Part shown: one piece after another, positions 33,801-41,951 of the stretch
How the letters are laid out: every line of letters begins with the position of its first letter
How positions within the stretch are numbered: the stretch's first letter is position 1
Source: Candidatus Kouleothrix ribensis
GTDB taxonomy: Bacteria; Chloroflexota; Chloroflexia; Chloroflexales; Roseiflexaceae
Direction: 5' to 3'
NCBI GenBank assembly: GCA_016722075.1
Contig: JADKGW010000002.1
Location: 930,001 to 994,000 of the forward strand
Length of the DNA: 64,000 nt
Translations under genes and position numbers: made by a program
The notes under the pieces: model-generated
Told to the model about the DNA's origin: nothing
Databases searched by the model: none
What the model saw: the letters and a program-made list of their open reading frames with translations, nothing else

Positions 33801-34510
33801 ACGACCCGATCACCGTCTCGCGCAATGTGAAGATCCGCTTCAAGGCCAGCGATGCCGGCGGCAGCGGGCTCGAGTCGGCCTGTGTCGTGCGCTATTCGTA
33901 CAACGCACGGCAGCGGCGCTGGGTCGAGGAAGACTGCAAGTTCAAATCGATCACGCCCGACACCGGCACCACCGACACCTTCACGCTCGACACGCAGCTG
34001 CCCGACAAGGTGGGCACGGCCTATGCGTTTGTGTGGGTGAAAGACAAGGCCGGCAACATCTCGAGCAAGCCCGAGCTCGACGTGATCAGCTTCATCCCGG
34101 CGGCGCAGAACATCAATCTCGATCGCAACGACACCCGCATCTTCCGGATCACGCTCGACGCCGGGCAGTCGGCCAGCCTGACGTTCACGCCGTCGTTTGG
34201 CGATATTGACGTGCTGGTGTTCAAGAATGGCAGCTTCCAGAGCGCCAGCGCGAACAGTGGCACGCAGCCCGAGTCGATCACGCTTTCATCGACCGCGAAC
34301 GGCACGCTGTTCCAGGTCGAGGTGCGCGCGGTCGTCAACAGCCGCTTCAGCGTAGCAGTCGCGGCCGGCGCGGCGGCACAGCGGCCAGCCGCCCCGGCGG
34401 CCCTCGCGCCATCGGCCGTGACGCCGACGCCGCTGGTGAGCGGCCCGCCGGCACAGCAGGCGGCGATCGAGGGTGTGCCCGAGCTGTTTGTGCCGATCTC
34501 GCAGCGCTAA
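30887..34510 (+). CDS. Secreted di-heme cytochrome with YVTN-like propeller, CARDB and PPC domains
   Basis: A 1207-residue exported protein. Residues 1-35 are a signal peptide. About 45-480 form a YVTN-type beta propeller (SNELLWVVNPDNDTVSVFRTTD, PNNTFAYVANAAGNSITV, PDGNRLFVANSAQDTISV). Next is a MauG/cytochrome c peroxidase-like region with two haem sites, CASCH at 519-523 and CQTCH at 677-681, and LLGIWSLPPYYHNGGCETL. Then a CARDB-like domain (about 850-940), an Ig-like domain (about 945-1065) and a terminal pre-peptidase-like beta domain (about 1080-1165, ITLDAGQSASLTFTPSFGDIDVLVF). GGAGG lies before the ATG. Haem attachment would rely on the Ccm genes at 41.2 kb. Substrate unknown; possibly a surface electron-transfer or oxidase protein. 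Confidence 0.8.
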   Translation: MKYVRGRRSWLVGGLATYVLVAIAFAITRGAGAAPLAAIGPAAFNKPTYSSPIALSASNELLWVVNPDNDTVSVFRTTDNTKVISDIPVGDEPQSIALHPNNTFAYVANAAGNSITVIKITNASINSFLAAPDNSAGPRGEITTGAEPWNVVISPDGNRLFVANSAQDTISVLRTDTNALLPGAIDMRTTACNDQTGDNIGDPAYHFQPRGLAVTLDNTRLYVTRFFSFTGGAAPKQATDNGKQGVVCRFSVNTAGSTAATTLTAPAKLTLAPQITGFKFDANGDGTPETDTSAYPNQMQSIVIRGDKAFLPNIAASPTGPLKFNIDTQAFVSIINGVGAAESDGGALNLHLGARTPEAGKEKLFFANPWAIAFTTQSGAGAAYVASAGSDLLVKLNVDAANTISFTGGAATTRYIDLHDPANSQTSGANAGKNPLGIVICDSGACQNRAYVMNYVSRNISVVDTTTDAVVAVKSTAAPPPPGTQEEQLHVGKEVFFASRGVFDNGSKNRLSSEGWQNCASCHFNGLTDSVVWSFNAGPRKSVPLNGTWSPHNPDDQRVLNYSAIFDEVQDFELNIRNVSGPGPLAGALDPNHGLIIPDSTALTDIVAFNKPNGGRPQQTITLPGSSTAWPALDAMKEWVRFAVRTPNGALDDSVVSGGISTTDVTAGRRLFFRSGCQTCHGGTKWTISNRDFAPPPAAASIATETTPPAPAGVNPIGAQFLFEKLRNINSFGFNVAGIGADEKTQDAKDALGKDHNLDGKGNGFNVPSLLGIWSLPPYYHNGGCETLACVLANTNHRAPGRPALSPADQAQIVAFLQTLDAQTAFPSNLYVNRHDIFFDPPKVIKGTTVTVGVNVSLFGTKADLTDLLNGGSLTVKFSGPGLNAEVPITVGDFNQDFGQARVTTTWNVPNTAGRVEVSAQVDGANNVLEANEQDNTAKRRVLINNPAADNTAPVVTPNSVSISDDNPFNANDPITVSRNVKIRFKASDAGGSGLESACVVRYSYNARQRRWVEEDCKFKSITPDTGTTDTFTLDTQLPDKVGTAYAFVWVKDKAGNISSKPELDVISFIPAAQNINLDRNDTRIFRITLDAGQSASLTFTPSFGDIDVLVFKNGSFQSASANSGTQPESITLSSTANGTLFQVEVRAVVNSRFSVAVAAGAAAQRPAAPAALAPSAVTPTPLVSGPPAQQAAIEGVPELFVPISQR

Positions 34511-34568
34511 CGCGCCTCGTGGCGCAATGCGCCCTGTCGCCGGCCTTTCCAGGGTAGGTTTTGCACAG

Positions 34569-34716
34569 CTGGCGCATCAGGGCGCCAGCGGCCCTCACCC
34601 CCCCGCTCCCAATGTTGGGAGCGGGGGGGATCTTGTTGGCGTGCCAATGCGATCGGCCCGCACCCTCCTGCCCCCCGCTCCCAGCGTGGGAGCGGGGGGC
34701 TTCTTGTTGGCCTGCG
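34569..34716. repeat. C/G-rich hairpin repeat, two tandem units
   Basis: Unit 1 has a stem of about 14 bp (seven C, GCTCCC at 598-610 of the 34 kb block, mirrored at 34616-34629). Unit 2 has a 14-bp stem (34670-34683 with 34687-34700, loop GCG). Each stem is followed by TCTTGTTGGC and a TGC. Unit 2 is preceded by GCGATCGGCCCGC and unit 1 by GCGCATCAGGG, both also found at 3022-3085. The period is about 70 bp. Confidence 0.7.
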
Positions 34717-34850
34717 GCCCACAGCGCCGCCAAGCCGGCGGCAGGCCTGCTGCGCCACCCGCACGGGCGGCAAGCGCGTTGTCCTGTGAATAACAGGACG
34801 TACACAGTCGGCGTGTTTGCCTGCGGCAGCATGGGCGTGTCTGTGCTCGC

Positions 34851-34889
34851 GTTGACGGTTGTGCGCGCGTAGCGCGCACAACCGTCAAC
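34851..34889. repeat. Perfect 18-bp hairpin
   Basis: GTTGACGGTTGTGCGCGC (34851-34868) and its exact complement (34872-34889) around a GTA loop. There is no T tract, so it may be a transcription block for the upstream cytochrome gene, a protein-binding site or a remnant repeat. Confidence 0.6.
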
Positions 34890-34974
34890 ACAAAAATGAA
34901 CTACCGCTCTGCCGAAGGCAGGCATTGCCCGAGACGCGGGCGACCGCGTAACTCCTGTGAATAACCGGATCTAG

Positions 34975-34980
34975 TATAAT
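34975..34980 (+). promoter_or_regulatory. -10 element of the DAHP synthase gene
   Basis: A consensus TATAAT. A good -35 at 17 bases is not seen. A start near 34987 leaves room for a short leader and supports the ATG at 35045 over the one at 35000. Confidence 0.5.
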
Positions 34981-35044
34981 AGCGTGGCCGGCAGCGGCCA
35001 TGGCGCCGGGGCTGGCCCACGACAATCACGAGATAAGGCAGGAC

Positions 35045-36118
35045 ATGGCTACAATTGACGACCCGACCATCCAGGTTGAGAACCTCCATGTGCGCGAGCT
35101 TACCCGGCTGCAGTCGCCGGCAGCGCTCAAGGCCCAGCTGCCGTCGCCGGCGGCGGCCACCCATACGGTGACGCACGCGCGCGCGGCCATCCGCCGCGTG
35201 CTACGCCGCGACGACCCGCGCCTGCTGGTGGTGATCGGCCCGTGCTCGATCCACGACCCGGCCGGCGCCATGGACTACGCCCGCCGGCTCCAGCGCTTGC
35301 GCACCCAGCTGAACGACCGGCTGCTGATTATTATGCGCGCCTACCTCGAAAAGCCGCGCACCACCGTCGGCTGGCGCGGGCTGATCAACGACCCGCAGCT
35401 CGACGGGTCGTTCGATATGGCTGCCGGCCTGCTGACCGCCCGCCAGCTGCTGATCGAGATGAACGCGCTGGGCTTGCCGGTGGCCACCGAGATGCTCGAC
35501 CCGATCAGCCCACAGTATCTCGACGACCTGATTAGCCTGGCGACGATCGGCGCGCGCACCGCTGAGGGCCAGACCCACCGGGCGCTGGCCAGCGGCGTGT
35601 CGATGCCGGTGGGCTTCAAGAACGGTACGGACGGCGGCATCCAGGTGGCTGTGAACGGCTGCGTCGCGGCGGCCGGCGCGCATAGCTTCCTGGGCATCGA
35701 TGAGCATGGCCAGAGCGCGGTGGTGAAAACAACCGGCAACCCCGACAGTTTCGTCATCCTGCGGGGCGGCCGCGCCGGCCCGAACTACCAGGCCGAACAC
35801 GTGGCGGCGGCCGCACACCTGATGCGCGCGGCGCAGCTACACCCGGCCGTGATGGTCGATTGTAGCCACGCCAACACCGGTGGCGACTACCGCCGCCAGG
35901 CCGATGTGTGGCAGCATGTGATCGAGCAGGCCGTCGCACAGCCCGGCCCGATCGTCGGCATGATGGTCGAGAGCAACCTGTACGAGGGCAAGCAACCCTT
36001 CACGCCCGACCGCGCCACATTGCGCTACGGCGTGTCGCTCACCGACGGCTGCATCGGCTGGGAGCAGACCGAGCAGCTGCTGCGCACAGCCTACGCCGCG
36101 CTGGCCGGGCGGTGCTGA
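35045..36118 (+). CDS. 3-deoxy-7-phosphoheptulonate synthase (class I, AroG type)
   Basis: A 357-residue DAHP synthase, the first step of the shikimate pathway (PEP plus erythrose 4-phosphate). Class I-alpha signatures: VVIGPCSIHDPAGAMDYA, MRAYLEKPRTTVGWRGLINDP, GLLTARQLL, LDPISPQYLDDLISLATIGARTAEGQTHRALASG, SMPVGFKNGTDG, LRGG with GPNY, MVDCSHANTGGDY and MMVESNLYEGKQ. The ATG at 35045 is favoured over an in-frame ATG at 35000 because the latter sits too close to the likely transcription start. No regulatory ACT or chorismate mutase domain is attached; feedback sites cannot be judged. It stands alone, followed by a LuxR-type regulator. Confidence 0.95.
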   Translation: MATIDDPTIQVENLHVRELTRLQSPAALKAQLPSPAAATHTVTHARAAIRRVLRRDDPRLLVVIGPCSIHDPAGAMDYARRLQRLRTQLNDRLLIIMRAYLEKPRTTVGWRGLINDPQLDGSFDMAAGLLTARQLLIEMNALGLPVATEMLDPISPQYLDDLISLATIGARTAEGQTHRALASGVSMPVGFKNGTDGGIQVAVNGCVAAAGAHSFLGIDEHGQSAVVKTTGNPDSFVILRGGRAGPNYQAEHVAAAAHLMRAAQLHPAVMVDCSHANTGGDYRRQADVWQHVIEQAVAQPGPIVGMMVESNLYEGKQPFTPDRATLRYGVSLTDGCIGWEQTEQLLRTAYAALAGRC

Positions 36119-36259
36119 GCGTGCAGTCGCCCAGGCTTAGCCGCGCTTAGGTTATGAGAACGTTCGCTGCTGCAGCAGGCAACACTATTGCCACGTGTGG
36201 CGCAGCAATGCAGCCGCCATACGTAGCCACGAATCGCACGACGCGAGAGCAAGGACGCT

Positions 36260-39184
36260 GTGGGTGATCAGTTTGCACTAACCCCAATAGCCGGGCGGCA
36301 GCACGAGCGCGCTGTGCTGTGGGGCCAGCTCGAGGCGGCCCTGGGTGGGCGGCTGCGCGTGGCGCTGCTTGCCGGCGAGCCGGGCATCGGCAAAACCCGC
36401 CTGCTCGATGATCTGGCTGACCGAGCCGGCGCTGCGGGTATGCTTGTGCTGCGCGGTGGTGCCTCCGACGCGGCCGGAATGCCGCCATACCTACCGCTGC
36501 TCGAGGCGATCGGCCAGTATGTCCGCTCGGCTTCCGATGAGCTGCTGCGCACACACGCCGGCGCGCTGGCGCCTGTACTCGCCACAATTATTCCCGAGAT
36601 CGCGCTGCGGTTGGGCACACTGCCGGCCAGCTACCCGCTGCCGGCCGAGCAAGCGCGCCTGCGCCTGTTCGAGGCGGTCGGGGCGCTGCTGGCCACGCTG
36701 GCGTCGGCGGCCGGGCTGGCGATTGTGCTCGACGACCTGCACTGGGCCGATCAGGCCACGCTCGACCTGCTGGGCTATATCGCGCGGCGCCAGCCGGCCG
36801 CCCGGCTGCTGATCGTGGGCGCCTACCGCGAGGGCGAGATCACCGAGCCGGCCGCGTTCGGCCGCACCATTGCCGACCTGACCCGCCTGCACGCGCTCGC
36901 CACGGTTGCTGTCGGCCGGCTGGACGCCCCCGACCTGGACACACTGCTGTCGGCGTACCTTGGCGGCCCGGCCGAGCCAGACGTTGGCGCGCGGCTGCTG
37001 GCCCATAGCGAGGGCAACCCGTTCTTCGCCGAAGAGCTGCTGCGCAGCTGGATGGAGGCTGGCGCGCTGGCACGCTCCGGGGCCAGCTGGCGGCTCGATC
37101 AGTCGCTGGCAGGGCCGCTGCCTGGCAGCATCGTGCTGGCGGTGCGCCAGCGCGTGGCGCGCCTGACACCGGCCTGCGCCGATCTGCTGCGCACTGCCGC
37201 GCTGATCGGCCGTGGCTTCGCACCCGAACTGCTGGCCGAGGTCGCCGGCCAGGATATCGAGCATGTCGAGGATCTCCTGGTCACAGCCACTCAGGCCCAG
37301 CTGATCCGGGCGGCCGGTGCGGGCTTGCTGAGCTTCAGCCACGACAAGATCCGCGAATGCCTGTACGACGAAGTGCCGCCGCAGCGGCGGCGACGCCTGC
37401 ACGGGTTGATCGGCCAGGCGCTCGTAGCCCGGCCCGAGCCGGCCGGTGCGCCGCAGCTGGCCGCGCTGGCCTTTCATTTCACACGCAGCGGCGACCACGA
37501 GTCCGGCATAGCGTATAGCCGGCGCGCAGCTGAGCAGGCGCTGCGCGCGCACGCGCCCGATTCGGCCATCGCGCACCTGCGCACCGCGCTGGCACTACTC
37601 GGCGCCAACGACAACCGGCGGGGCGAGCTGCTGCTGGCGCTGGGCGAGGCAGCCAGCGCCGCCGATCAGGGGCCTGCCGCGATCGAGGCGCTGGCCGAGG
37701 CGCGGGCCTGGTTCGTGCAGCGCGGCGATCGGCCCGGCGCCGGGCGGGCCGCATACCGCCAGGGCCAGGCGTACTGGCGGATCGAGGCGCTGGGCCAGGC
37801 GCTGGCAGCCTTCGAGGCGGCGCTGGTATTGCTCGAAGGCCAGCCCTCGCCCGAGCTGGTGCTGACGCTGATCGACCTGGCCAGCCTGCAGGCGATGAGC
37901 CTGCATCAACACGAGCCTGGGATGGCGTATAGCCAGCGGGCGCTCGCGCTGGCGCATAGCCTCGAAGATGATCGGCTGATCGCGTCGGCCAGCCGGGCTG
38001 CCGGTAATATCGATGTGCGCAACGGCAACCTGGCGGCAGGCATCACGCTGCTCGAGCAGGCACTGGCGCTGGCCGACCAGGCCGACGATCCAGTCGAAGC
38101 CGCTGAGTGTTGCGCGCAGCTCAGCCACGCCTGCTATTGGGCCGGCGAGACGGCGCGCGCGTTTGCGCTGGCCGAGCGCCAGCTGGCCTATGCCCACCGC
38201 ACCCACGATGCCTACCAGCTTCGCCATATGTACAGCTTGCTCGCCAGGGGCGCATCGCTCCAGGGCCGCTGGGAAGACGCCGAGCGCTGGATTGCCGCAG
38301 CCCAGCGCGAGGTTGAGCAGCTGGCCAGCCCCGAACCGCGCGCCTTCTTGCAGATGACGCGTGGCGACCTGGCCTACGAGCGCGGCGACTACCCCGCCGC
38401 CCTGGCAGATTATGCCGTGGCGATCGAGGCCTTTCGCGTGCTCGGCCCCGGCGCGCTGGTCTGGTACCTTGGCCAATATGGCCTGGCACAGCTGGCGGCC
38501 AACGCCTACGACACGGCTCGGCGCATAGCCGGTGAGCTTGCCGCGCTGGTGGAACCCCTGCCCGCGCTGGCAATGTCGAGCGCCGGGCCGCTCGCAACGC
38601 TGGCCCTGATCGCGCTCGACCTGGGCGATCAGGAGCAAATTGCGGCGCTGACGCCACGCCTACGGCCCTTCCAGGGCCAATTTCACGATTACCTGATCGA
38701 CCGTGTGCTGGGCCAGCTGCTCACTGCGCAGCGCGACTGGGTTGCCGCCGAGGGCTTGCTCGAGTCGGCGGCCGCGTCGGCGCGGCGCAACAGCCTGGCG
38801 CCCGAGCTGGCGCGCACGCTCGAGGCGCAGGCCGCGCTGGCGCTGGCGCGTGGGCATGGCTCCGCAGCGCGCAGCCTGCTGGCCGATGCACGCGCAGTGT
38901 ACGAGTCGCTCGCGCATCCCCGAGCCATGCTGCTTCGCGCGCAGCCTGCCGGCCAGGGTAGCCGCGCGCGCGGCCCAGCCAGGGCCTACCCGGCCGGCCT
39001 CAGCCCGCGCGAGGTCGAGGTGTTGCGGCTGGTAGTGGCTGGCAGCAGCAACCGCGAGATCGCGGCGGCGCTGACCCTCAGCGAGAAGACTGTCGCCAAC
39101 CATCTGGCCAGCATTTTCGCCAAGATCGGCGCCGACAACCGTGCCGCCGCCGCCGCCTTCGCCGTCAGGCACCAGCTGGCCTGA
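36260..39184 (+). CDS. LuxR-family ATPase regulator (AAA-TPR-HTH)
   Basis: A 974-residue transcription regulator of the large ATP-binding LuxR (LAL/MalT-like) type. It starts at a GTG with AAGGA just upstream. The N-terminal AAA/STAND ATPase has Walker A GEPGIGKT (39-46) and Walker B AIVLDDLHWAD (154-164). The middle 550 residues are helical TPR-like repeats, the usual ligand or partner sensor. The last 65 residues are a LuxR helix-turn-helix: LSPREVEVLRLVVAGSSNREIAAALTLSEKTVANHLASIFAKIG (read in two overlapping parts). Target genes are unknown; the amidohydrolase and membrane protein genes directly downstream on the same strand are candidates. Confidence 0.9.
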   Translation: MGDQFALTPIAGRQHERAVLWGQLEAALGGRLRVALLAGEPGIGKTRLLDDLADRAGAAGMLVLRGGASDAAGMPPYLPLLEAIGQYVRSASDELLRTHAGALAPVLATIIPEIALRLGTLPASYPLPAEQARLRLFEAVGALLATLASAAGLAIVLDDLHWADQATLDLLGYIARRQPAARLLIVGAYREGEITEPAAFGRTIADLTRLHALATVAVGRLDAPDLDTLLSAYLGGPAEPDVGARLLAHSEGNPFFAEELLRSWMEAGALARSGASWRLDQSLAGPLPGSIVLAVRQRVARLTPACADLLRTAALIGRGFAPELLAEVAGQDIEHVEDLLVTATQAQLIRAAGAGLLSFSHDKIRECLYDEVPPQRRRRLHGLIGQALVARPEPAGAPQLAALAFHFTRSGDHESGIAYSRRAAEQALRAHAPDSAIAHLRTALALLGANDNRRGELLLALGEAASAADQGPAAIEALAEARAWFVQRGDRPGAGRAAYRQGQAYWRIEALGQALAAFEAALVLLEGQPSPELVLTLIDLASLQAMSLHQHEPGMAYSQRALALAHSLEDDRLIASASRAAGNIDVRNGNLAAGITLLEQALALADQADDPVEAAECCAQLSHACYWAGETARAFALAERQLAYAHRTHDAYQLRHMYSLLARGASLQGRWEDAERWIAAAQREVEQLASPEPRAFLQMTRGDLAYERGDYPAALADYAVAIEAFRVLGPGALVWYLGQYGLAQLAANAYDTARRIAGELAALVEPLPALAMSSAGPLATLALIALDLGDQEQIAALTPRLRPFQGQFHDYLIDRVLGQLLTAQRDWVAAEGLLESAAASARRNSLAPELARTLEAQAALALARGHGSAARSLLADARAVYESLAHPRAMLLRAQPAGQGSRARGPARAYPAGLSPREVEVLRLVVAGSSNREIAAALTLSEKTVANHLASIFAKIGADNRAAAAAFAVRHQLA

Positions 39185-39372
39185 GCGCTCTAGGTATTTC
39201 TACCTACTCCCCGCTCCTTCCCCGCGCCATACAACCCGGCGAAAGTTGGGTATTCCTTGCGATGTGCATTTCAGCGCGCGCAGGTATAGTTTTGCCTGGA
39301 TATGTGGGCGGCCTGGCGCGTTCGGCGCTGCTGCTGCCGCCAGACCATAGCAATGAAGGAGCAACCACCGCA

Positions 39373-40482
39373 ATGCCTACAGTTGGAGATCATCCGTCCG
39401 ACGGGCCTGGACGCTGGCATCTGCACGCGGTGCGCCTGCCCGATGGCCTGCACGCCGAAGACTGGTGGATCGTTGATGGCCGCTGGAGCGACACGCCGGT
39501 GCCGGGAGCGCGCCCGCTGCCGGGTGCCTGGTTTGTACCTGGCGGCCTGGCCGATGTCCATGTCCATGTCACAATGAACTTCAACGGCTTCGCGCTCGTC
39601 GATGGCAGCGCGGCGCTGATCGCCGCAAACCTGGCTGCGCAACGCCAGGCCGGCGTGCTGATGCTGCGCGACACTGGCCTGGCCTGGGGTGGGCGGCTGG
39701 GGGCTGCTCAGCCGGCGGGCGAGCCGCTTGTGCAGCGCGCCGGCCGGATACATGCGCCACCCGGCCGCGGCTACCCGCAGATTTGCGCCGATACCCCAGC
39801 CATCCAGCTGATCGCTGCGGCGCGCGCCGAGATTGCGGCCGGCGCGACCTGGGTGAAGATTCTGGCGGATTTCCCCGGCCCCGACGGCAACTGGTTGGCC
39901 GCGCCGGTCAACTACACGCCCGAAGACGTGCGCGCGCTGGTCGAGGCCGTACACGCAGCAGGCGCCAGGGTGGCGGCCCATACCACTGGCCCGGCAGCCG
40001 GTGCGCTCGTGCGCGCCGGGGTCGACTCGATCGAGCACGGCTCGCTACTCGACGCCGAGGCGCTCGAAGAGATGGGCCGGCGCGGCGTGGCATGGGTGCC
40101 AACGTTGGCGACGGCGATCAAGCATCTGGGCGGCCTGGCCAGGCTGGCCGGCCCGCCGGGCGAGCTGGTGCGCGCCTGGTTCGCACGCACGCGCGAGCTG
40201 CTGCCGCTGGCCGTGTCGCTGGGGGTGCCGGTGCTGGCCGGCACCGACGAGCTGCCGCACGGCACGATCGCGGCCGAGGTAGCCGCGCTGCACGCCCACG
40301 GCCTTTCGGCACAGCAGGCGCTTGCCGCCGCCTCGACGGCGGCCCACACCTACCTGGGGGCGCCGCCTATGGCCGCTGGCGCCCCGGCCTACCTGGCCAG
40401 CTTCGCGGGTGATCCGCGCCTGCAGCTTGATCTGCTCGCACGCCCGGCAGCTGTCGTAGCCGCTGGTATTCGCATCATCTGA
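39373..40482 (+). CDS. Metal-dependent amidohydrolase
   Basis: A 369-residue amidohydrolase-superfamily enzyme. All expected metal ligands of a binuclear site are present: His63 and His65 (LADVHVHV), the lysine that would be carboxylated, Lys162 (TWVKILADF), His203 (VAAHTTG), His222 (DSIEHGS) and Asp292 (LAGTDELPHG). The closest style is the imidazolonepropionase/prolidase-like group, but the substrate cannot be named. The ATG at 39373 has AGGAG eleven bases upstream; the frame extends upstream without similarity. A membrane protein gene follows after 14 nt. Confidence 0.85.
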   Translation: MPTVGDHPSDGPGRWHLHAVRLPDGLHAEDWWIVDGRWSDTPVPGARPLPGAWFVPGGLADVHVHVTMNFNGFALVDGSAALIAANLAAQRQAGVLMLRDTGLAWGGRLGAAQPAGEPLVQRAGRIHAPPGRGYPQICADTPAIQLIAAARAEIAAGATWVKILADFPGPDGNWLAAPVNYTPEDVRALVEAVHAAGARVAAHTTGPAAGALVRAGVDSIEHGSLLDAEALEEMGRRGVAWVPTLATAIKHLGGLARLAGPPGELVRAWFARTRELLPLAVSLGVPVLAGTDELPHGTIAAEVAALHAHGLSAQQALAAASTAAHTYLGAPPMAAGAPAYLASFAGDPRLQLDLLARPAAVVAAGIRII

Positions 40483-40496
40483 AAGAGGAGCATCCA

Positions 40497-41144
40497 ATGA
40501 CCACCACTCGCCTGATGCGCTGGAGCGGGCCTGCGCTACTGCTGGCCGGCGTGCTGATCCTCGCCGGTGGGCTGCTGCATCCTAGCGCTGCCGACCCGCG
40601 CGCGTTCGCGCGCCCGGCCTGGCTGCTGGCCCACGCGATCCTGATTGTGAGCCTGTTCCTGGCCCAGCCCGGTTTCACCGGCCTGTACACGCGCCAGGCC
40701 GAGCGTGCCGGCGCACTTGGACTGATTGGCTTCGTGCTGATTACGATCGGTAGCATGCTAACCACCGCCGCGCTGACGGTTGACGCGTTCGTCTTCCCGG
40801 CGCTGCTGGCCAGCCCCGGCGCGGCGGCGCTGGCCGACCCGGCCGGGCCGCTGCTCGGCGGCCCGCTCGGCCTGGTGCTGCTCGGCGCGACGGCGACGTT
40901 CAGCCTGGGCGCGATCATGCTAGGGGCGGCGACGATCCGCGCCAGAGTGTTCGCGGCATGGCCCGCGCTGCTGCTGGCTGTCGGCGGGCCGCTGCTCGCT
41001 GCCGGCGACCTGCTGCCTGCCCCGCTTGGCCCAGTCGGTGCCGTGTTGCTGGGGTTGGGCTGCGTATGGTTTGGCGTCCAGCTGTTTACCCACACGCCGG
41101 CTGCCGGCGTGGCCCCGGCCGTGGCACCGCTACGCTCGTCTTAA
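40497..41144 (+). CDS. Polytopic membrane protein (DUF4386-like)
   Basis: A 215-residue hydrophobic protein with about six membrane helices, beginning MTTTRLMRWSGPALLLAGVLILAGGLL. No catalytic motif is evident. AGAGGAG lies upstream, and it follows the amidohydrolase gene by 14 nt, so it is probably co-expressed with it. Function unknown; the similarity to DUF4386-type proteins is only impressionistic. A 16-bp hairpin 20 nt downstream likely ends the unit. Confidence 0.6.
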   Translation: MTTTRLMRWSGPALLLAGVLILAGGLLHPSAADPRAFARPAWLLAHAILIVSLFLAQPGFTGLYTRQAERAGALGLIGFVLITIGSMLTTAALTVDAFVFPALLASPGAAALADPAGPLLGGPLGLVLLGATATFSLGAIMLGAATIRARVFAAWPALLLAVGGPLLAAGDLLPAPLGPVGAVLLGLGCVWFGVQLFTHTPAAGVAPAVAPLRSS

Positions 41145-41163
41145 CCCGCGCATACGATCAGCC

Positions 41164-41198
41164 GCCTGGCGCTTTCGGCCAAGCCGAAAGCGCCAGGC
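41164..41198. terminator. Strong hairpin ahead of the ccm genes
   Basis: A perfect 16-bp stem (GCCTGGCGCTTTCGGC at 41164-41179 with its complement at 41183-41198), loop CAA. No T tract follows. It probably separates the amidohydrolase unit from ccmA. Confidence 0.5.
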
Positions 41199-41236
41199 CG
41201 CGCCCGCGCCCACGAATCGTCTACGCACTTTTGCGC

Positions 41237-41242
41237 TACAAT
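41237..41242 (+). promoter_or_regulatory. -10 element of ccmA, leaderless arrangement
   Basis: TACAAT ends seven bases before the ccmA ATG, so transcription would begin at or next to the start codon. No Shine-Dalgarno fits between. The same spacing is seen at ccmB. Confidence 0.5.
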
Positions 41243-41249
41243 AGGCGCT

Positions 41250-41885
41250 ATGGATCATCTGAGCGACCTGCAACTCGAGCTAAACGAGCTGAGCGTGGGC
41301 TATGGCGCGCGGCGCGTGCTGGCCGGCGTGAGCCTGACACTGCGCGCAGGTGAGACGCTGGTGGTGGCCGGGGCCAACGGCAGCGGCAAGAGCACACTAC
41401 TGCGGCTGCTGTGTGGCCTGCAGCGCCCCAGCGCGGGCACGGTACGCTACTGCCTGGGTGGCCAGCGCCTGCCGCCCGAGCACGCGCGCCACCTGGTTGG
41501 CTGGGTCGCGCCCGACCTGCAACTGTACCGCGAGCTGACGGCGCTCGAGAACCTCCAGTTCTTCGCGCAGGTGCGTGGCCTGCACATCGCCGCGGCCGAG
41601 CTCGACGCATTGCTCGGCGAGGTCGGGCTGGCCGGGCGCGGCGACGACCTGCTGGCGGCCTACTCTTCGGGCATGGCCCAGCGGCTGCGCTACGCCTACG
41701 CGCTGCTGCACCGCCCCTGCGTGCTGCTGCTCGACGAACCGACCGTCACACTCGACGAGCGCGGCGCAGCGGTGGTCGACCAGATCGTCGCGCGCCAGCG
41801 CACCAGTGGCATCACGGTGGTCGCCACCAACGACCCGCGCGAGCTACGCCATGGTGATTATGTGCTGCGGCTCAGCCCGCCGTGA
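41250..41885 (+). CDS. ccmA: Haem exporter ATP-binding protein CcmA
   Basis: A 211-residue ABC ATPase. Walker A GANGSGKST (41-49), Q-loop region WVAPDLQLYRELTALENLQFF, signature YSSGMAQRLRYAYALLHRP, Walker B VLLLDEPTVTLD, and a switch region ATNDPRE where the usual histidine is replaced by Asn-Asp. With CcmB and CcmC it releases haem-loaded CcmE during cytochrome c maturation. There is no ribosome site; a TACAAT lies seven bases before the ATG, suggesting a leaderless message. ccmB follows after 66 nt with its own promoter-like sequence. Confidence 0.85.
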   Translation: MDHLSDLQLELNELSVGYGARRVLAGVSLTLRAGETLVVAGANGSGKSTLLRLLCGLQRPSAGTVRYCLGGQRLPPEHARHLVGWVAPDLQLYRELTALENLQFFAQVRGLHIAAAELDALLGEVGLAGRGDDLLAAYSSGMAQRLRYAYALLHRPCVLLLDEPTVTLDERGAAVVDQIVARQRTSGITVVATNDPRELRHGDYVLRLSPP

Positions 41886-41915
41886 GCCGCAGCGCCATGC
41901 GACCGCGCCGGGCAC

Positions 41916-41944
41916 TTTACGATTCAGCATTTCTGCGCTACGAT
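41916..41944 (+). promoter_or_regulatory. Promoter of ccmB, leaderless arrangement
   Basis: TTTACG (41916-41921) and TACGAT (41939-41944) are spaced by 17 bases. The -10 ends seven bases before the ccmB ATG, which has no ribosome site. Confidence 0.55.
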
Positions 41945-41951
41945 CGCCACC

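Larger units (their letters stand above)
34511..35044. other. Repeat-rich intergenic region
   Basis: No gene is supportable in these 530 bases. Contents in order: two tandem C/G-rich hairpin repeats, a small inverted repeat GTCCTGT-GAATA-ACAGGAC at 34781-34799 whose CCTGTGAATAAC core recurs at 34954, an 18-bp perfect hairpin at 34851 and a TATAAT element ahead of the DAHP synthase gene. Confidence 0.6.

Noticed and set aside
34569..34716. Possible short CRISPR array
   Set aside because: Only two units, each internally palindromic with poorly conserved intervening sequence, and no cas genes nearby.
39262..39372. N-terminal extension of the amidohydrolase
   Set aside because: No ribosome site or family similarity; the ATG at 39373 is preceded by AGGAG.
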